This document shows positions 50,436 through 63,290 of a stretch of 64,000 nt of DNA, one piece after another. The notes beneath the pieces were generated by a model that made no database searches, was not told the origin of the DNA, and was given only the letters and a program-made list of their open reading frames with translations. Position 1 is the first letter of the stretch. Each line of letters opens with the position of its first letter. Position numbers and translations under genes: made by a program. The DNA comes from Panulirus ornatus (lineage: Eukaryota > Arthropoda > Malacostraca > Decapoda > Palinuridae), in NCBI RefSeq assembly GCF_036320965.1, contig NC_092249.1, positions 12,708,431 through 12,772,430 on the forward strand. The letters are read 5' to 3'.

Positions 50436-53400
50436 CCATCGGACGATCACCTGACGCTTCTCACGTGATATGTCCTACCTGACGCTCCCCATGTGATGCA
50501 CCATCTGATGCTCCCCAGGTGATGTGTTCCATCTGACTCTCCCCACATGATGCACTATCTGACGCTCCCCAGGTGATGTGTCCTATCTGACGCTCCCCAA
50601 GTGTTGTGTCCTATCTGACACTACCCAGATGATGCTTACCATCTGACATTACCCAGGTGATGTGTCTTCTCTGACACTTCCCAGATGATGCCCTCACTGA
50701 TGCTTTCCAGTTGATGTGTCCTTGCTGACGGTCCCCAGGTGATGTGTCCCATTTGAAGCACCCCAGGTGATGTGTAGCAACTTACGCTCACCAGGTGATG
50801 CCCCATATGATGGCCCAGTGGTGATGCGTCCAACCTGACGCTCCCTAGGTGATGCCCTATCTGATCCTCTCCAGGTGATGTGTCCCATATGACGCTTCCC
50901 AGGTGATGTTTCTCAACAGACGCTGCCCAGCTGATTTGTCCCATCTGACGTTGCTCGGATGATGCGTCTCATCTAACGCTCCCCAGGTGATGTGTCCCAT
51001 CTGACGCTCCCTAGCTGTTGCGTCCCATATGCCGCTCCACAGATGATGTGTCACATCTGACGTTCCCCAGGTGATGCTCCATCTGACGCTTCCCAGGTAA
51101 TGTGTCCCATCGGATGCTCCCCATGATGCGTCCCATCTGACGCTCCAAAGGTGATATGTCCCATCTGACGCTCCCAAGATGTGTCTTATCTGATTCTCCC
51201 CAGTTGTTGCGTCCTATCTGGCGCTCCCCAGGTGATGTGTCCCGTATGACACTCCCCAGGTGATGTGTCCAATATGACGCTCCCCAGGTGATGTGTCCAA
51301 TATGACGCTCCCCAGGTGATGTGTCCCGTATGACACTCCCCAGGTGATGTGTCCAATATGACGCTCCCCAGGTGATGTTCCAAACTTTCGCTCCCCAGGT
51401 AATGTGTCCCATCCAACGCTTTAGATGTGATACGTTCTATCTGACGCTCCGCAGGTGATATGTCCTATCTGACCCCCCCCCCCCAGGTGACGCTTAAGAA
51501 ATAGTACTCCAGCTTACATTCCCCAGGAGTTGCCCCCAGATGGTGCTCCCCAGTTTACAGCCCCAGATGATACCCCCAAGCGATGTTATCCAGCTGACAC
51601 TCACAGGTGATACCCCCAAAGTGATGTTCACCTGCTGAAGGTCCACAGGTTATGCCCCATTTGACGCTGTAGAGGTGATGTGTCCCATCTGACGCTCCCC
51701 AGGTGTTATGTCCTATATGACGCTTCCAAAGTGATTCCCCAGCTGACGCTCCCCAGGTGATATTCCCTCTCGGATGCTCCCCAGGTTATCGAAATGTCCC
51801 ATCTGATTAATCCTATGTGATGTGTCCCATCTGACGCTTCCTAGGTAATGCTCCTTCTGACTCTCCCAGGTGATGCGTCCCATGTGAAGCTCCCTAAGTG
51901 ATGCATCCAAACTGACGCTCCCCAGGTGACGCTGTCCCATCTGAACCTCCCCAGGTGATGCGTCCCATCTGACCCTCCCCAGGTGATGCGTTCCATCTGA
52001 CCCTCCCCAGGTGATGCGTCCCCTCTCATGCTTCCCAGGTGATGTGACCCATCTGACGCTCTCCAGGTGATGCGTCCCATCTGAACCTCCCCAGGTGATG
52101 CGTCCCATCTGACCCTCCCCAGGTGATGCGTTCCATCTGACCCTCCCCAGGTGATGCGTCCCCTCTCATGCTTCCCAGGTGATGTGACCCATCTGACGCT
52201 TGCCAAGTGTTGCGTCCCCTCTCATGCTTCCCAGGTGATGTGACCCATCTGACGCTCTCCAGGTGATGCGTCCCATCTGAACCTCCCCAGGTGATGCGTC
52301 CCATCTGACGCTCTCCAGGTGTTGCGTCCCATCTGAACCTCCCCAGGTGATGCGTTCCATCTGAACCTCCCCAGGTGATGCGTTCCATCTGACCCTCCCC
52401 AGGTGATGCGTCCCATCTGACCCTCCCCAGGTGATGCGTTCCATCTGAACCTCCCCAGGTGTTGCGTCCCCTCTCATGCTTCCCAGGTGATGTGACCCAT
52501 CTGACGCTTGCCAAGTGAGGCCTCGTCTGACGCTTCCCATGTGTTGTCTCAACTGACGCACTTCAGGTGATACCCCATTCGACGCTTCCCAGGCGATGTC
52601 CCATCTGGCGCTCCCTACGTGAATTGTCCCATCGGGCGTTACCCAGGTGATGTGTCCCATCTGACGCTCACCAGGTGATGCTTCCTATTTGTAGCTCCCA
52701 AGGTGATACGTTCTATCTGACGCTCCACAGGTGATGTGTACCATCTGACGCTCCCAGTTGATGCCCCATCGTACGATCTCCAAGCTATGTGTCCTATCTG
52801 ACGGTCCCCGGGTGTTACGTCCCATCTGACGTTCCCCAGGTGATATGCCCCATCGGCTGCTCCCCATGCAATATATCCCATTTGACGCTCCCTGTTTGAT
52901 ACGTCCCATCTGATCCCTATGTTATGTGTCTCATCTCTCGCTTACCAGGTGATGTGTCCCATGTGACGCTCCCCAGGTGATGCCCCATCTGACCCTCCCT
53001 AGCTCATGTGTCCCATCTGACGTTCCCTAGGTGTTGCATCCCATCTGAAGCTTCCCAAGTGATGTGTCCTATGTGAAGCTCCTCAGGTGATGCATCCCAA
53101 CTGACGCTCCCCAGGTAATGCTTCCCATCGGACAGTCCCCAGGTGATATGTCCCATCTGTAGCTTCTCAGATGATGCATCCCATCTGACGCTTCCTATTT
53201 GATGTGTCCCATCTGACACTACCCAAGTGATGTGTCCCATCTGACGTTCCCCATGTGTTATGTCCCATATGACGCTCGCTAGGTAATGTGTCCCATCTGA
53301 CGCTCCAAAGGTGATGTGTCCCATCTGAAACTTCCCAGGTGATGCCCCATCGGACGCTCCCCGGGTGGTGTCCCATCTGACGTTCCCCCTGTGATGCGTC

Positions 53401-54740
53401 CCATCTGATGATCCCTGGGAGATGTGTCCCATCTGACGCTCCCCAGTTGTTGCGTCCCACCTGACGCTCCCTAGGTAATGCCCCAAATGATGATCTCCAA
53501 GTGATACGTCCCATATGACGCTCACTTGGTGCTGAGTCCCATCTGACGTCCCCAGGTGATGGCCCATCTGACGCACCCCAAGTAAAGTGTCTCATATGAC
53601 GCTCCCCAGGTCGTGTGTCCCAGCTGACGCTCCTCAGGTAATATTTCCTATCTGACGCTACCCAGGTGGTGCCCCATCTGACGCTTCCCAGGTGGTGCGT
53701 CCCAAATGACGCTCCCCAGGTGATGCCCCATCTGACGTTCCCAATGTGATGTCTCACATGACTGTTCCTAGATGATGTATTCCATCTGACACTCCCCAGG
53801 TGATGTGTCTCCTGTGACACTCACTAGGCAGTGCGTCCCATCTGACACTCCCCAAGTGATGTATCCCATCTGACGCTCCCCAGGTGTTGCTCCAAACTGA
53901 TGTTCCCCAGGTGATTTGTCTCATCTGACACTCCCCAGGTGATGGGTCCCATCTGACGCTTCTCAAGTAATGCATTCCATCTGACGCTCCCCATGTGATA
54001 TTTCCCATCTGTCGCTCCCCAGATGATGTGTCACATCTGGCGCTCCCCAGGTGATGCCCCAACGGGCAATCCCCAAGTGAGGTGTCACATCTGGTGCTCC
54101 CCAGGTGATGTGTCACATCTGATGCTCCCGGATGTCCCATCTGACCTTCCCTAGTTGATGTGTTTCATCTAACACTCCTCAGGTGATGCCTCAATTGATG
54201 CTCCACAGGTGATGTGTCCGATGTAATACTTCCCAGAAGATGAGTTCCAACTCACGCTCCCCAGGTGATGCTCCCCCACCCCCTCCCATCTGACCCTCCC
54301 GGATTGATGTGTCCTATCTGACATTCCCCAGGTGATGTGTCCCATCTGCCGCTCCGCAGTTGATGTGTCCTATCTGACGCTCCCTAGATGATGTGTCCCA
54401 TCTGACGCTCCCCAGATGACGTGTTCCATCTGACGCTCCCCAGATGATATGTCCCATCTGACGCTCCCCAGATGATGTGTCCTATCTGACGCTCCCCAGA
54501 TGATGTGTCCCATCTGACGCTCCCCAGATGATGTGTCCCATCTGACGCTCCCCAGATGATGTGTCCCATCTGACGCTCTCCAGGTGATGTTTCAAATTGA
54601 CGCCCTCCCAGGGGGTGTGTCGCACCTGACGCTTCCCAGATGATGTGTCCCATCTGACGCTCCTCAAGAAATGTGTCCCATCTGACGCTCCCCTGGTGAT
54701 GCGTTCCATCTGACGCTCCTCAGGTGATGCTCACAAGATG
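50436..54740. repeat. 28-bp minisatellite, ~154 units
   Basis: The unit contains CCATCTGACGCTCCCC and AGGTGATGTGTC. The homogeneous blocks are 51230-51380, 51930-52500 and 54360-54580. At 51930-52500 variants (CCTCCCCAGGTGATGCGTCC and CTCTCATGCTTCCCAGG) form a larger repeating pattern. Many short - strand frames of the type MGHITWGASDG are by-products. Confidence 0.95.
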
Positions 54741-55155
54741 ATGCCCCAGCTGACATTCCCCAGGTGGTGTTTCTAAGGCTGCACTCCCAGGTGATACCAC
54801 CAGGTGCTGTTACCCAGCTAACACTCCCAGGTGATACCCCCAGGTGCTGTTCCCCAGATAACACTCCCAGGTGATACCCCCAGGTGCTGTTCCCCAGATA
54901 ACACTCCCAGGTGATACCCCCAGGTGATGTTCCCCAGCTAACACTCCCAGGTGATACCCCCAGGTGATGTTCCCCAGCTGAAGCTTCCCAGGTGATGCCT
55001 ACAAGTGATTCTCCCCAGCTGCCTCCCCAGGTGACGCCCCACAGCTGCCTCCCCAGGTGACGCCCCACAGCTGCCTCCCCAGGTGACGCCCCACAGCTGC
55101 CTCCCCAGGTGACGCCCCACAGCTGCCTCCCCAGGTGACGCCCCACAGCTGACAC
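54741..55155. repeat. Derived sub-arrays of the 28-bp family
   Basis: About 54790-54990 is a repeat of roughly 40 bp with ACTCCCAGGTGATACCCCCA and GGTGCTGTTCCCCAG. About 55015-55150 is a 26-bp repeat, five near-identical units, with CCCCACAGCTGCCTCCCCAG. Both keep the CCCCAGGTGA core of the 28-bp unit. Confidence 0.88.
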
Positions 55156-55294
55156 CCCATCTTGTCACCCATTCCATCCATTATGAATTTTTGGCGGTCC
55201 TTCAAATTATTTCCCAATATTGCCCGATACTTCCCGATACTGCTAATGGCTGCCCGATATTAACGAAGGAAGGAAGTCTACATAGAGCGAGGCC
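55156..55294. other. Short unassigned spacer
   Basis: About 140 bp between arrays with nothing recognisable. Confidence 0.6.
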
Positions 55295-55964
55295 ATCCAC
55301 CACCATCATCATCCACCAACCACCACCATTATCATCGACCAACAACCACTCTCATCATCCTCATTATCCGCCAACTATTTCCATAATCATCCATCATCAT
55401 CCACCAACCATGTCCATCATCATCAACCATTATCCACCTTCATCAACCTAGCACGACCATCTCCATGCACCACCATCCACCAACCATGACCATTAACATC
55501 CACCATCAACCATCAACCATGACCATCATCAGCCACCATCATACACCAATCATGATCATCATTATCAAACATCCTTCACCATCTACAACCTTCACCATCC
55601 ACCATCGTCCACCAACCATGACCATCATAATCCACCATCATCCACCAAAAACGACCATCATCATTCACCATCCTCCACCATCCACAATCTTCATCATCCA
55701 CCATTATCCGCCAACCATGACCATCATCATCCACCAACCATGACCATCATCATCCACCAACCATGACCATCATCATCCACCATCATCCAACGACAATGAC
55801 CATCATAATCCACCATCATCCACTAACCACCAACATCATCCAAAAACTACGACCACCATTATTCACCATAATCAACCAACCACCGCCATCATCATCCACC
55901 ATCATCCATCAACGATCACCATCATCCACCAACTATGACCGTCATCCACCAACCAATGATTCAT
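55295..55964. repeat. CCA/CAT-rich minisatellite, left part
   Basis: Diverged units of 20-30 bp built from ATCATCCACCAACC and ATGACCATC. They are interrupted at about 55965 by a LINE remnant and resume at 56880. Confidence 0.93.
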
Positions 55965-56879
55965 AGAGATCTTAACTTACTAACAGAATGGTCAGACAGA
56001 TGGCAAATGAAGTTTAATGTAGACAAGTGTAAAGTTATGCACTTTGGAGACAAGACTATATGTTACGACTACAAACTATTATGAAACTCTCTAACTAAAG
56101 TAAATGAAGAAAAGGAACTTGGAGTTGTCATTAGCAACAATCAGTAACACACTAGAAAGTGTCAAGCAGGAAGTAAAAAAGATAACCAAATGTTAGGTTT
56201 CATAGCCAGGAACATAGATTACATGACACCAGAAACAATTCTCACACTTTATAATTCTCTAGTAAGATCACACCTTGAATATGTGGTCCAGTTTTGGTCC
56301 CAAACTATATTAAGGACGAGGAATAATTAGAGCAAGTACAAAGACGCGCGACAAAATTGATCCCATTCTATATAAATCTGACATACGAAGAGAGACTAAA
56401 ACGATAGACTTCGTGGCGACTTCTGAACAAGTTTGATAACGTAACTTGTGAACGTCTTTTCTAAATACGAGAAAAAGCAGTTACCATTACCAGGACAAAT
56501 GGAATGAAACTCAAAGCTAAAAGATGTAGTACGGACGTGGGAAAAAGCTTCTTTTCCTATAGGTGTGTTGAGCACTGGAATAAGTTACCGTCAGACGTAG
56601 TGAATATTAAGACTATAAAAAAAACTTCAAAAGTCGTTTAGACAAACACTCTATAAATCAATGTATACTCTGAGAAAAACCCCATAAATAAACTGCATAA
56701 ACGACAGCGATAACGGGGACACTAGAAGGCTAATGTGCAGCAGCGGGAAGTCGGTGATAACTTATAAAACTGCTGAGCGGAATTACTATTTCTTGTCAAG
56801 TTTAACTTGTATTGTTATCTACCAGACAACCCAGTGTTGGGCCAGACAGGCCTCCTGCTGTCTGCCTTCATCATGTAAA
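55965..56879 (+). mobile_element. CR1/L2-like LINE 3' remnant inserted in the CCA/CAT array
   Basis: Translated pieces read LLTEWSDRWQMKFNVDKCKV, then EEKELGVVISNN, LYNSLVRSHLEYVVQFWSQ, a broken RRATKLIPFY and YRCVEHWNKLPSDVVNI. This is the typical end of a CR1/L2-group reverse transcriptase, in several frames with stops. The 3' tail (about 56690-56879) includes GTTGGGCCAGACAGGCC and CTGCTGTCTGCCTTCATCATG. It is 5'-truncated and dead. The flanking sequences are the same repeat on both sides, so it was inserted into an existing array. The clade is assigned by motif style only. Confidence 0.82.
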
Positions 56880-59205
56880 CACTACGACCATGACTACCAT
56901 CATCATCCACCAACCATGACTACCATCATCCACCAACCATGACTACCATCATCCACCAACCATGACCATCATCCACCAATCATGACCATCATCCACCAAC
57001 CATGACCATCATCCACCAACCATGATAATCATCCGCCATCATCCACCAACCATGACTACCACCATCATCCACCAACCATGACCATCATCCACCAACCATG
57101 ACCATCATCCACCAACCATGACCATCATCATCATCCACCAACCATGACCATCATCCACCAACCATGACCATCATCATCATCCACCATCCATGACAATCAT
57201 CCACCAACCATGACCATCATCATCATCCACCAACCATGACCATCATCATCATCCACCAACCATGACCATCATCATCATCCACCAACCATGACCATCATCA
57301 TCATCCACCCATGACCATCATCATCCACCAACCATGACCATCATCATCATCCACCAACCATGACCACCATCATCATCCACCAACCATGACCATCATCATC
57401 CACCATCCATGACCATCATCATCCACCAACCATGACCATCATCATCATCCACCATCCGTGACCACCATCATCCACCATCATCCACCAACCATGACCATCA
57501 TCATTATCCACCAACCATGACCATCATCCACCTTCATCCACCAACCATGACCATGATCATCATCCAAAAACCATGACCATCATTATCATCCACCAACCAT
57601 GACCATCATCATCATCCACTAACCATGACCATCATCCACCATCATCCACCAACCATGAAAATCATCATCCACCAACCATGACCATCATCATCATCCACCA
57701 ACCATGACCATCATCTTCCACCATCAACCACCAACCATGACCATCATCATCATCCACCAACCATGACCATCATCATCATCCACCAACCATGACCATCATC
57801 ATCCACCAACCATGACCTTCATCATCATCCACCATCCGTGACCATCATCATCATCCACCAACCATGACCATCACCATCATCCACCAACCATGCATCATCA
57901 TCATCCACCAACCATGACCATCATCATCATCCACCAACCATGACCATCATCATCATCCACCAACCATGACCATTATCATCATTCACCAACCATGACCATC
58001 ATCATCCACCAACCATGACCATCATCATCATCCACCAACCATGACCATCATCATCATCCACCAACCATGACCATCACCATCCACCAACCATGACCATCAT
58101 CATCATCCACCATCAACCACCAACCATGACCATCATCATCCACCATCAACCACCAACCATGATCATCATCATCATCCACCAACCATGAACATTATCATCA
58201 TCCACCAACCATGACCATCATCATCATCCACCAACCATGACCATTATCATCACCCACCAACCATGACCATCATCATCATCCACCAACCATGACCACCATC
58301 ATCCACCATCAAGCACCAACCATGACCACCATCATCCACCATCAAGCACCAACCTTGATCATCATCATCCACCAACCATGACCATCATCATCATCCACCA
58401 CCTATGACCATCATCATCCACCAACCATGACCATCATCATCAACCACCAACCATGATCATCATCATCATCTACCAACCATGACCATCATTATCATCCACC
58501 AACCATGACCATCATCATCATCCACCAACCATGACCATCATCATCCATCATCAACCACCAACCATGACCATCATCATCATCCACCAGCCATAACCATCAT
58601 CATCCATCATCAACCTCCAACCATGACCATCATCATCATCCACCAGCCATGACCATCATCATCCACCATCATCCACAAACCATGACTATCATCATCATCC
58701 ACCAACCATGACCATCATCATCCACCATCATTCACAACCATGACCATCATCATCATCCACCAACCATGGCCATCATCAACCATCAACCATGAATACCATC
58801 ATCCACCATCATCCATCAATCACGACTATCATCATCCACCATCATCCACCAACCATGAACAACATTATCCACCATCATCCACCAAACACGACCATCATCA
58901 TTCACCATCTTCAAACATCCATAATCATCATCCACATTCGTCCACCAACCAAGACCATCATCATCAACCATCATCCACCAAAAACGACCATCATCATCCA
59001 CCATCCTCCACCACTCACAATCATCATCATTCATCTTCATCCAACAACCATGATCATCATCAACCACTGACCACTTGCAACAGCCACGTCCACCAGTCAT
59101 CCACCAGCCACGTCCACCAGTCATGCACCAGCCACGTCCACCAGTCATGCACCAGCCACGTCCACCAATCATCCACCAGCCACGTCCACAGCTCACCACC
59201 AGCCA
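56880..59205. repeat. CCA/CAT-rich minisatellite, right part
   Basis: Regular units of about 23-29 bp (CCACCAACCATGACCATCAT plus a variable number of CAT) give length variation by triplets. The last ~140 bp (59060-59200) change to a 24-bp repeat with CAGCCACGTCCACCAGTCAT. Confidence 0.95.
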
Positions 59206-59717
59206 CACAGACTGCTCATGGTTCTCTTGTGTTTCCTGAAGCTACAGACTAACTCAGTTATATCATGACAAGTCTTATGTGTCTTGTTTACCCAGCTCCC
59301 TAGCCAGGATTTCTGGGTCAGGAATCCGTGGTTAATTACAACGGCAGATAAGCACACTCATTAGGTATGGAAGTAACATAATTGATAAGATAATCGCTCA
59401 CAATCACTTAGATATATATACAGGAGACATTATTAAAAGAAAGATGAAGTAATGAAATTAAAGATTAGTTAAGAGGGAAAATTTGTAGCCAAGGATGAAT
59501 ACAAAATGTAAGGAGATGAACAGGAAGTTTCAAGCTGTGTTTACTCTCATATTTACATAACTTCGTCTCACAATATGTTCTGACTAACTCTGACTCCCTC
59601 ATCTCTGGTTTACTGCTTACAAAATACTGTAGAACCTTACGGTCACGCCAGTGAAGCTGGAGTCAGTGTTGACTATTATGGGAAAACATCAGAACAGTGT
59701 GTATCAAGAGTTATACG
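59206..59717. other. Unassigned spacer
   Basis: About 510 bp of apparently unique, A/T-rich sequence between two arrays. No frame or motif is recognised. Confidence 0.6.
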
Positions 59718-61565
59718 TACGACCCTTCACCACGATGGTACGACCCTTCACCATGATGGTACGACCCTTCACCACGATGGTACGATCCTTCACCATGATG
59801 ATACGACCCTTCACCACGATGGTACGACCCTTCACCACGATGGTACGACACTTCACCATGATGATACGACCCTTCACCACGATGGTACGACCCTTCACCA
59901 CGATGGTACGGTCCTTCACCATGATGGTACGACCATTCACCACGATTGTACGACCCTTCACCACGATGGTACGACCCTTCACCATGATGGTACGACCATT
60001 CACCACGATGGTACGACCCTTCACCACGATGGTACGATCCTTCACCATGATGGTACGACCATTCACCACGATTGTACGACCCTTCACCACGATTGTACAA
60101 CCCTTCACCACGATGGTACGAGCCTTCACCACGATGGTACGACACTTCACCATGATGGTACGACCATTCACCACGATGGTACGACCCTTCACCACGATGG
60201 TACGACCCTTCACCACGATGGTACGACCCTTCACCACGATGGTACGACCCTTCACCATGATGATACGACCCTTCACCACGATGGTACGACCCTTCACCAC
60301 GATGATACGACCCTTCACCACGATGGCACGACCCTTCACCACAACGGCATGATATCACCATCACCACGACGGTACGACCCTTCACCACGATGGTACGACC
60401 CTTCACCACGATGGTACGACCCTTCACCACGATGGTACGGTCCTTCACCACGATGGTACGACCCTTCACCATGATGGTACGACCATTCACCACGATTGTA
60501 CGACCCTTCACCACAACGGCATGATCCATCACCATGACGGTACGATCCTTCACTACGACGGTACTGTCCTTCACCACAACGGTACGACCATTCACCACGA
60601 TGGTACGACCCTTCACCACGATGGTACGACCCTTCACCACGATGGTACGACCCTTCACCATGATGGTACGATCCTTCACCACGATGGTACGACCATTCAC
60701 CACGATGGTACGACCATTCACCACGATGGTACGACCCTTCACCACGATGGTACGACCCTTCACCACGATGGTACGACCCTACACCACGATGGTACGACCC
60801 TTCACCACGATGGTACGACCCTTCACCACGATGGTACGATCCTTCACCACGATGGTACGACCCTTCACCACGATGGTACGATCCTTCACCACGATGGTAC
60901 GACCCTACACCACGATGGTACGACCCTTCACCACGATGGTACGACCCTTCATCACAACGGCATGATCCATCACCACGACGGCACGATCCTTCACTACGAC
61001 GGTACTGTCCTTCACCACGATGGTACGACCCTACACCACGATGGTACGACCCTTCACCACGATGGTACGACCGTTCACCATGATGGTACGACCATTCACC
61101 ACGATGGTACGACCCTTCACCACGATGGTGCGACCCTTCACCACGATGATACGACCCTTCACCACAATGGTACGACTCTTTACCACGATGATACGACCGT
61201 TCACCATGATGGTACGACCCTTCACCACGTTGGTACGACCCTTCACCACGATGATACGACCCTTCACCACGATGGTACGACCCTTCACCACGATGGTACG
61301 ACCCTTCACCACGATGGTACGGTCCTTCACCACCATGGTACGACCCTACACCACGATGGTACGACCCTTCACCACGATGGTACGACCCTTCATCACAACG
61401 GCATGATCCATCACCACGACGGTACGATCCTTCACCACGACGGTACGATCCTTCACCACGACGGTACAATCCTTCACCACGACGGTACGATCCTTCACCA
61501 CGACGGTACAATCCTTCACCACGACGGTACGGTCCTTCACCACGACGGTACGGTCCTTCACCACC
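59718..61565. repeat. 21-bp minisatellite, fourth locus, ~88 units
   Basis: The unit contains CGACCCTTCACCACGATGGT. The reverse complement begins CGTACCATCGTGGTGAAGG, the same family as 25.1, 32.3 and 33.3 kb. Units alternate among a few variants (ACCATGATGG, ATCCTTCAC, ACCATTCAC, CACAACGGCATGAT) in recurring order, which indicates larger blocks copied as a whole. Long frames on both strands (GEGSYHR, RTIVVKG, GTTLHHD types) are by-products. Confidence 0.95.
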
Positions 61566-62957
61566 ACTCTATTCCTTGCACACCTTTCACCCTCCTGTAT
61601 GTTCAGGCCCCGATCGCTCAAAATCTTTTTCACTCCATCTTTCCACCTCCAATTTGGTCTCCACTTCTCGTTCCTCCCATCTCTGACATATATCCTCTTC
61701 GTCAATCTTTCCTCACTCATTCTCTCCATGTGACCAAACCATTTCAAATCACCCTCTTCTGCTCTCTCAACCAAACTCTTTTTATTTCCACACATCTCTC
61801 TTACCCTTACATTACTTACTCGATAAAACCACCTCACACCACATATTGTCCTCAAACATCTCATTTCCAGCACATCCACCTTTCTCCGTGCAGCCTTATC
61901 TATAGCCCATGCCTCGCAACCATATAACATTATTGGAACCATTATTCCTTCAAACATACCTATTTTGGCTCTCCGACATAACGTTCTCTCTTTCCACATA
62001 TTCTGCATCGCTCCCAGAACCTTCGCCCCCTCCCCCACCCCACTCACTTTCACTTCCATGGTTCCATTCGTTGCTAAATCAACTCCCAAATATATAAAAC
62101 ACTTCACTTCCTCCAGTTTTTCTCCATTCCAACATACATCCCAATTAACTTGTCCCCCAACCCTACTGATCCTAATAACCTTGCTCTTATTCAGATTTAC
62201 TCTCAACTTTCTCCTTTCACACACTTCTAAACTCAGTCACCAACTTCTGCAGTTTCTCACTCGAATCAGCCACCAGCGGTGTATCATCAGCGAACAACAA
62301 ATGACTCCCTTCCCAGGCCCTCTCATCTCCAACAGACTGCATACTCGCCCCTCTCTCCAAAACTCTCGCATTTACTTCCCTAACCACCCCATCCATAAAC
62401 AAATCAGAGAACCATGGGGACATGATACTTCTGCCGCAGAGAGACATTCACTGGGAATCAATCAATCTTCTTTCTTGCTACTCATACACATATTATATAT
62501 CCTTGGTAAAAACTTTTCACTGCTTCAAGCAACTAACCTCCCACACAATATACGCTTAAGACCTTCCACAAAACATCTTTATCAACTCTATCATATGCCC
62601 TCTCCAGATCCATAGATGCCACATACAAATCCATCCGCTTTTCTAAGTATTTCTCACACACATACTTCAAAGCAAACACCTGTTCCACACATCCTCTACC
62701 ACTTCTGAAACCACACTGCTCTTCCCCAATCTGATGCTCTGTACATGTCTCCACCCTCTCAAACAATACCCTCCCATAGAATTTCCCAAGAATACTCAGC
62801 AAACTAATACCTCTGTAGTTTGAACACTCACCTTAATCCCTTGTGCCTTTGTACAATGGCACTATGCATGCATTCCGTCATGATCCATACATACACTGAA
62901 TATCCTAACCAGCCAATCATCAACACAGTCACCCCCTTTTTTAAATAAGTTCCACTG
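61566..62957 (-). mobile_element. RTE-like LINE copy 11, diverged, truncated both ends
   Basis: On the - strand it runs from the GGDCVDDW region of the RT (near 62930) to the RNRV codons close to the normal stop (61566), where it meets the 21-bp array without 3' UTR. Blocks: [36 protein letters not shown] (62533-62802); LLFADDTPLVADSSEK (62217-62447); [49 protein letters not shown] (61565-62224). Frames are broken near 62225, 62440 and 62830. The family motif QCGFRSGRG has G. It is clearly more diverged than copies 3-9. Confidence 0.87.
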
Positions 62958-63290
62958 CAAAAGGTAAAAGGAAAATATACCAAGTGTCAAACTCTTTCGT
63001 ATAGTTGCAACGTGAGCAGTGAGTACATATACACAACCCCAGAATATACTACATCTGCCACCAGTTGGCGGGGCAGGTGAATGAATTATGAAAATGGTGA
63101 AGGGATCAGGTCACAGGTCACCCCTAAGGGCCTTACCTCTCATTTTACAAACTCAGATTAACTTATGTTCTGGGAACAATATCTACAATCTTTTCCCTTA
63201 TAAAGTGTTCTAATTTATATACATCAAAAGTTTGATTCATAGTGATATCTCTACCATGTTTTCATGAGGGATGATCCAACAATATTTCTG
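62958..63290. other. Unassigned spacer
   Basis: About 330 bp, mixed composition, without recognisable coding signal. It may include the flank of the Penelope-like remnant downstream of its stop. Confidence 0.5.

Noticed and set aside
25113..55155. E-box-like CANNTG in the 28, 31 and 37-bp units as transcription factor platforms
   Set aside because: A 6-bp degenerate motif in a few unit families is easily due to chance; nothing else supports regulation.
59651..61927. Histidine-rich repeat proteins (GTTLHHD, GEGSYHR types)
   Set aside because: They are products of the 21-bp repeat in different frames. One frame even runs on into antisense LINE sequence.
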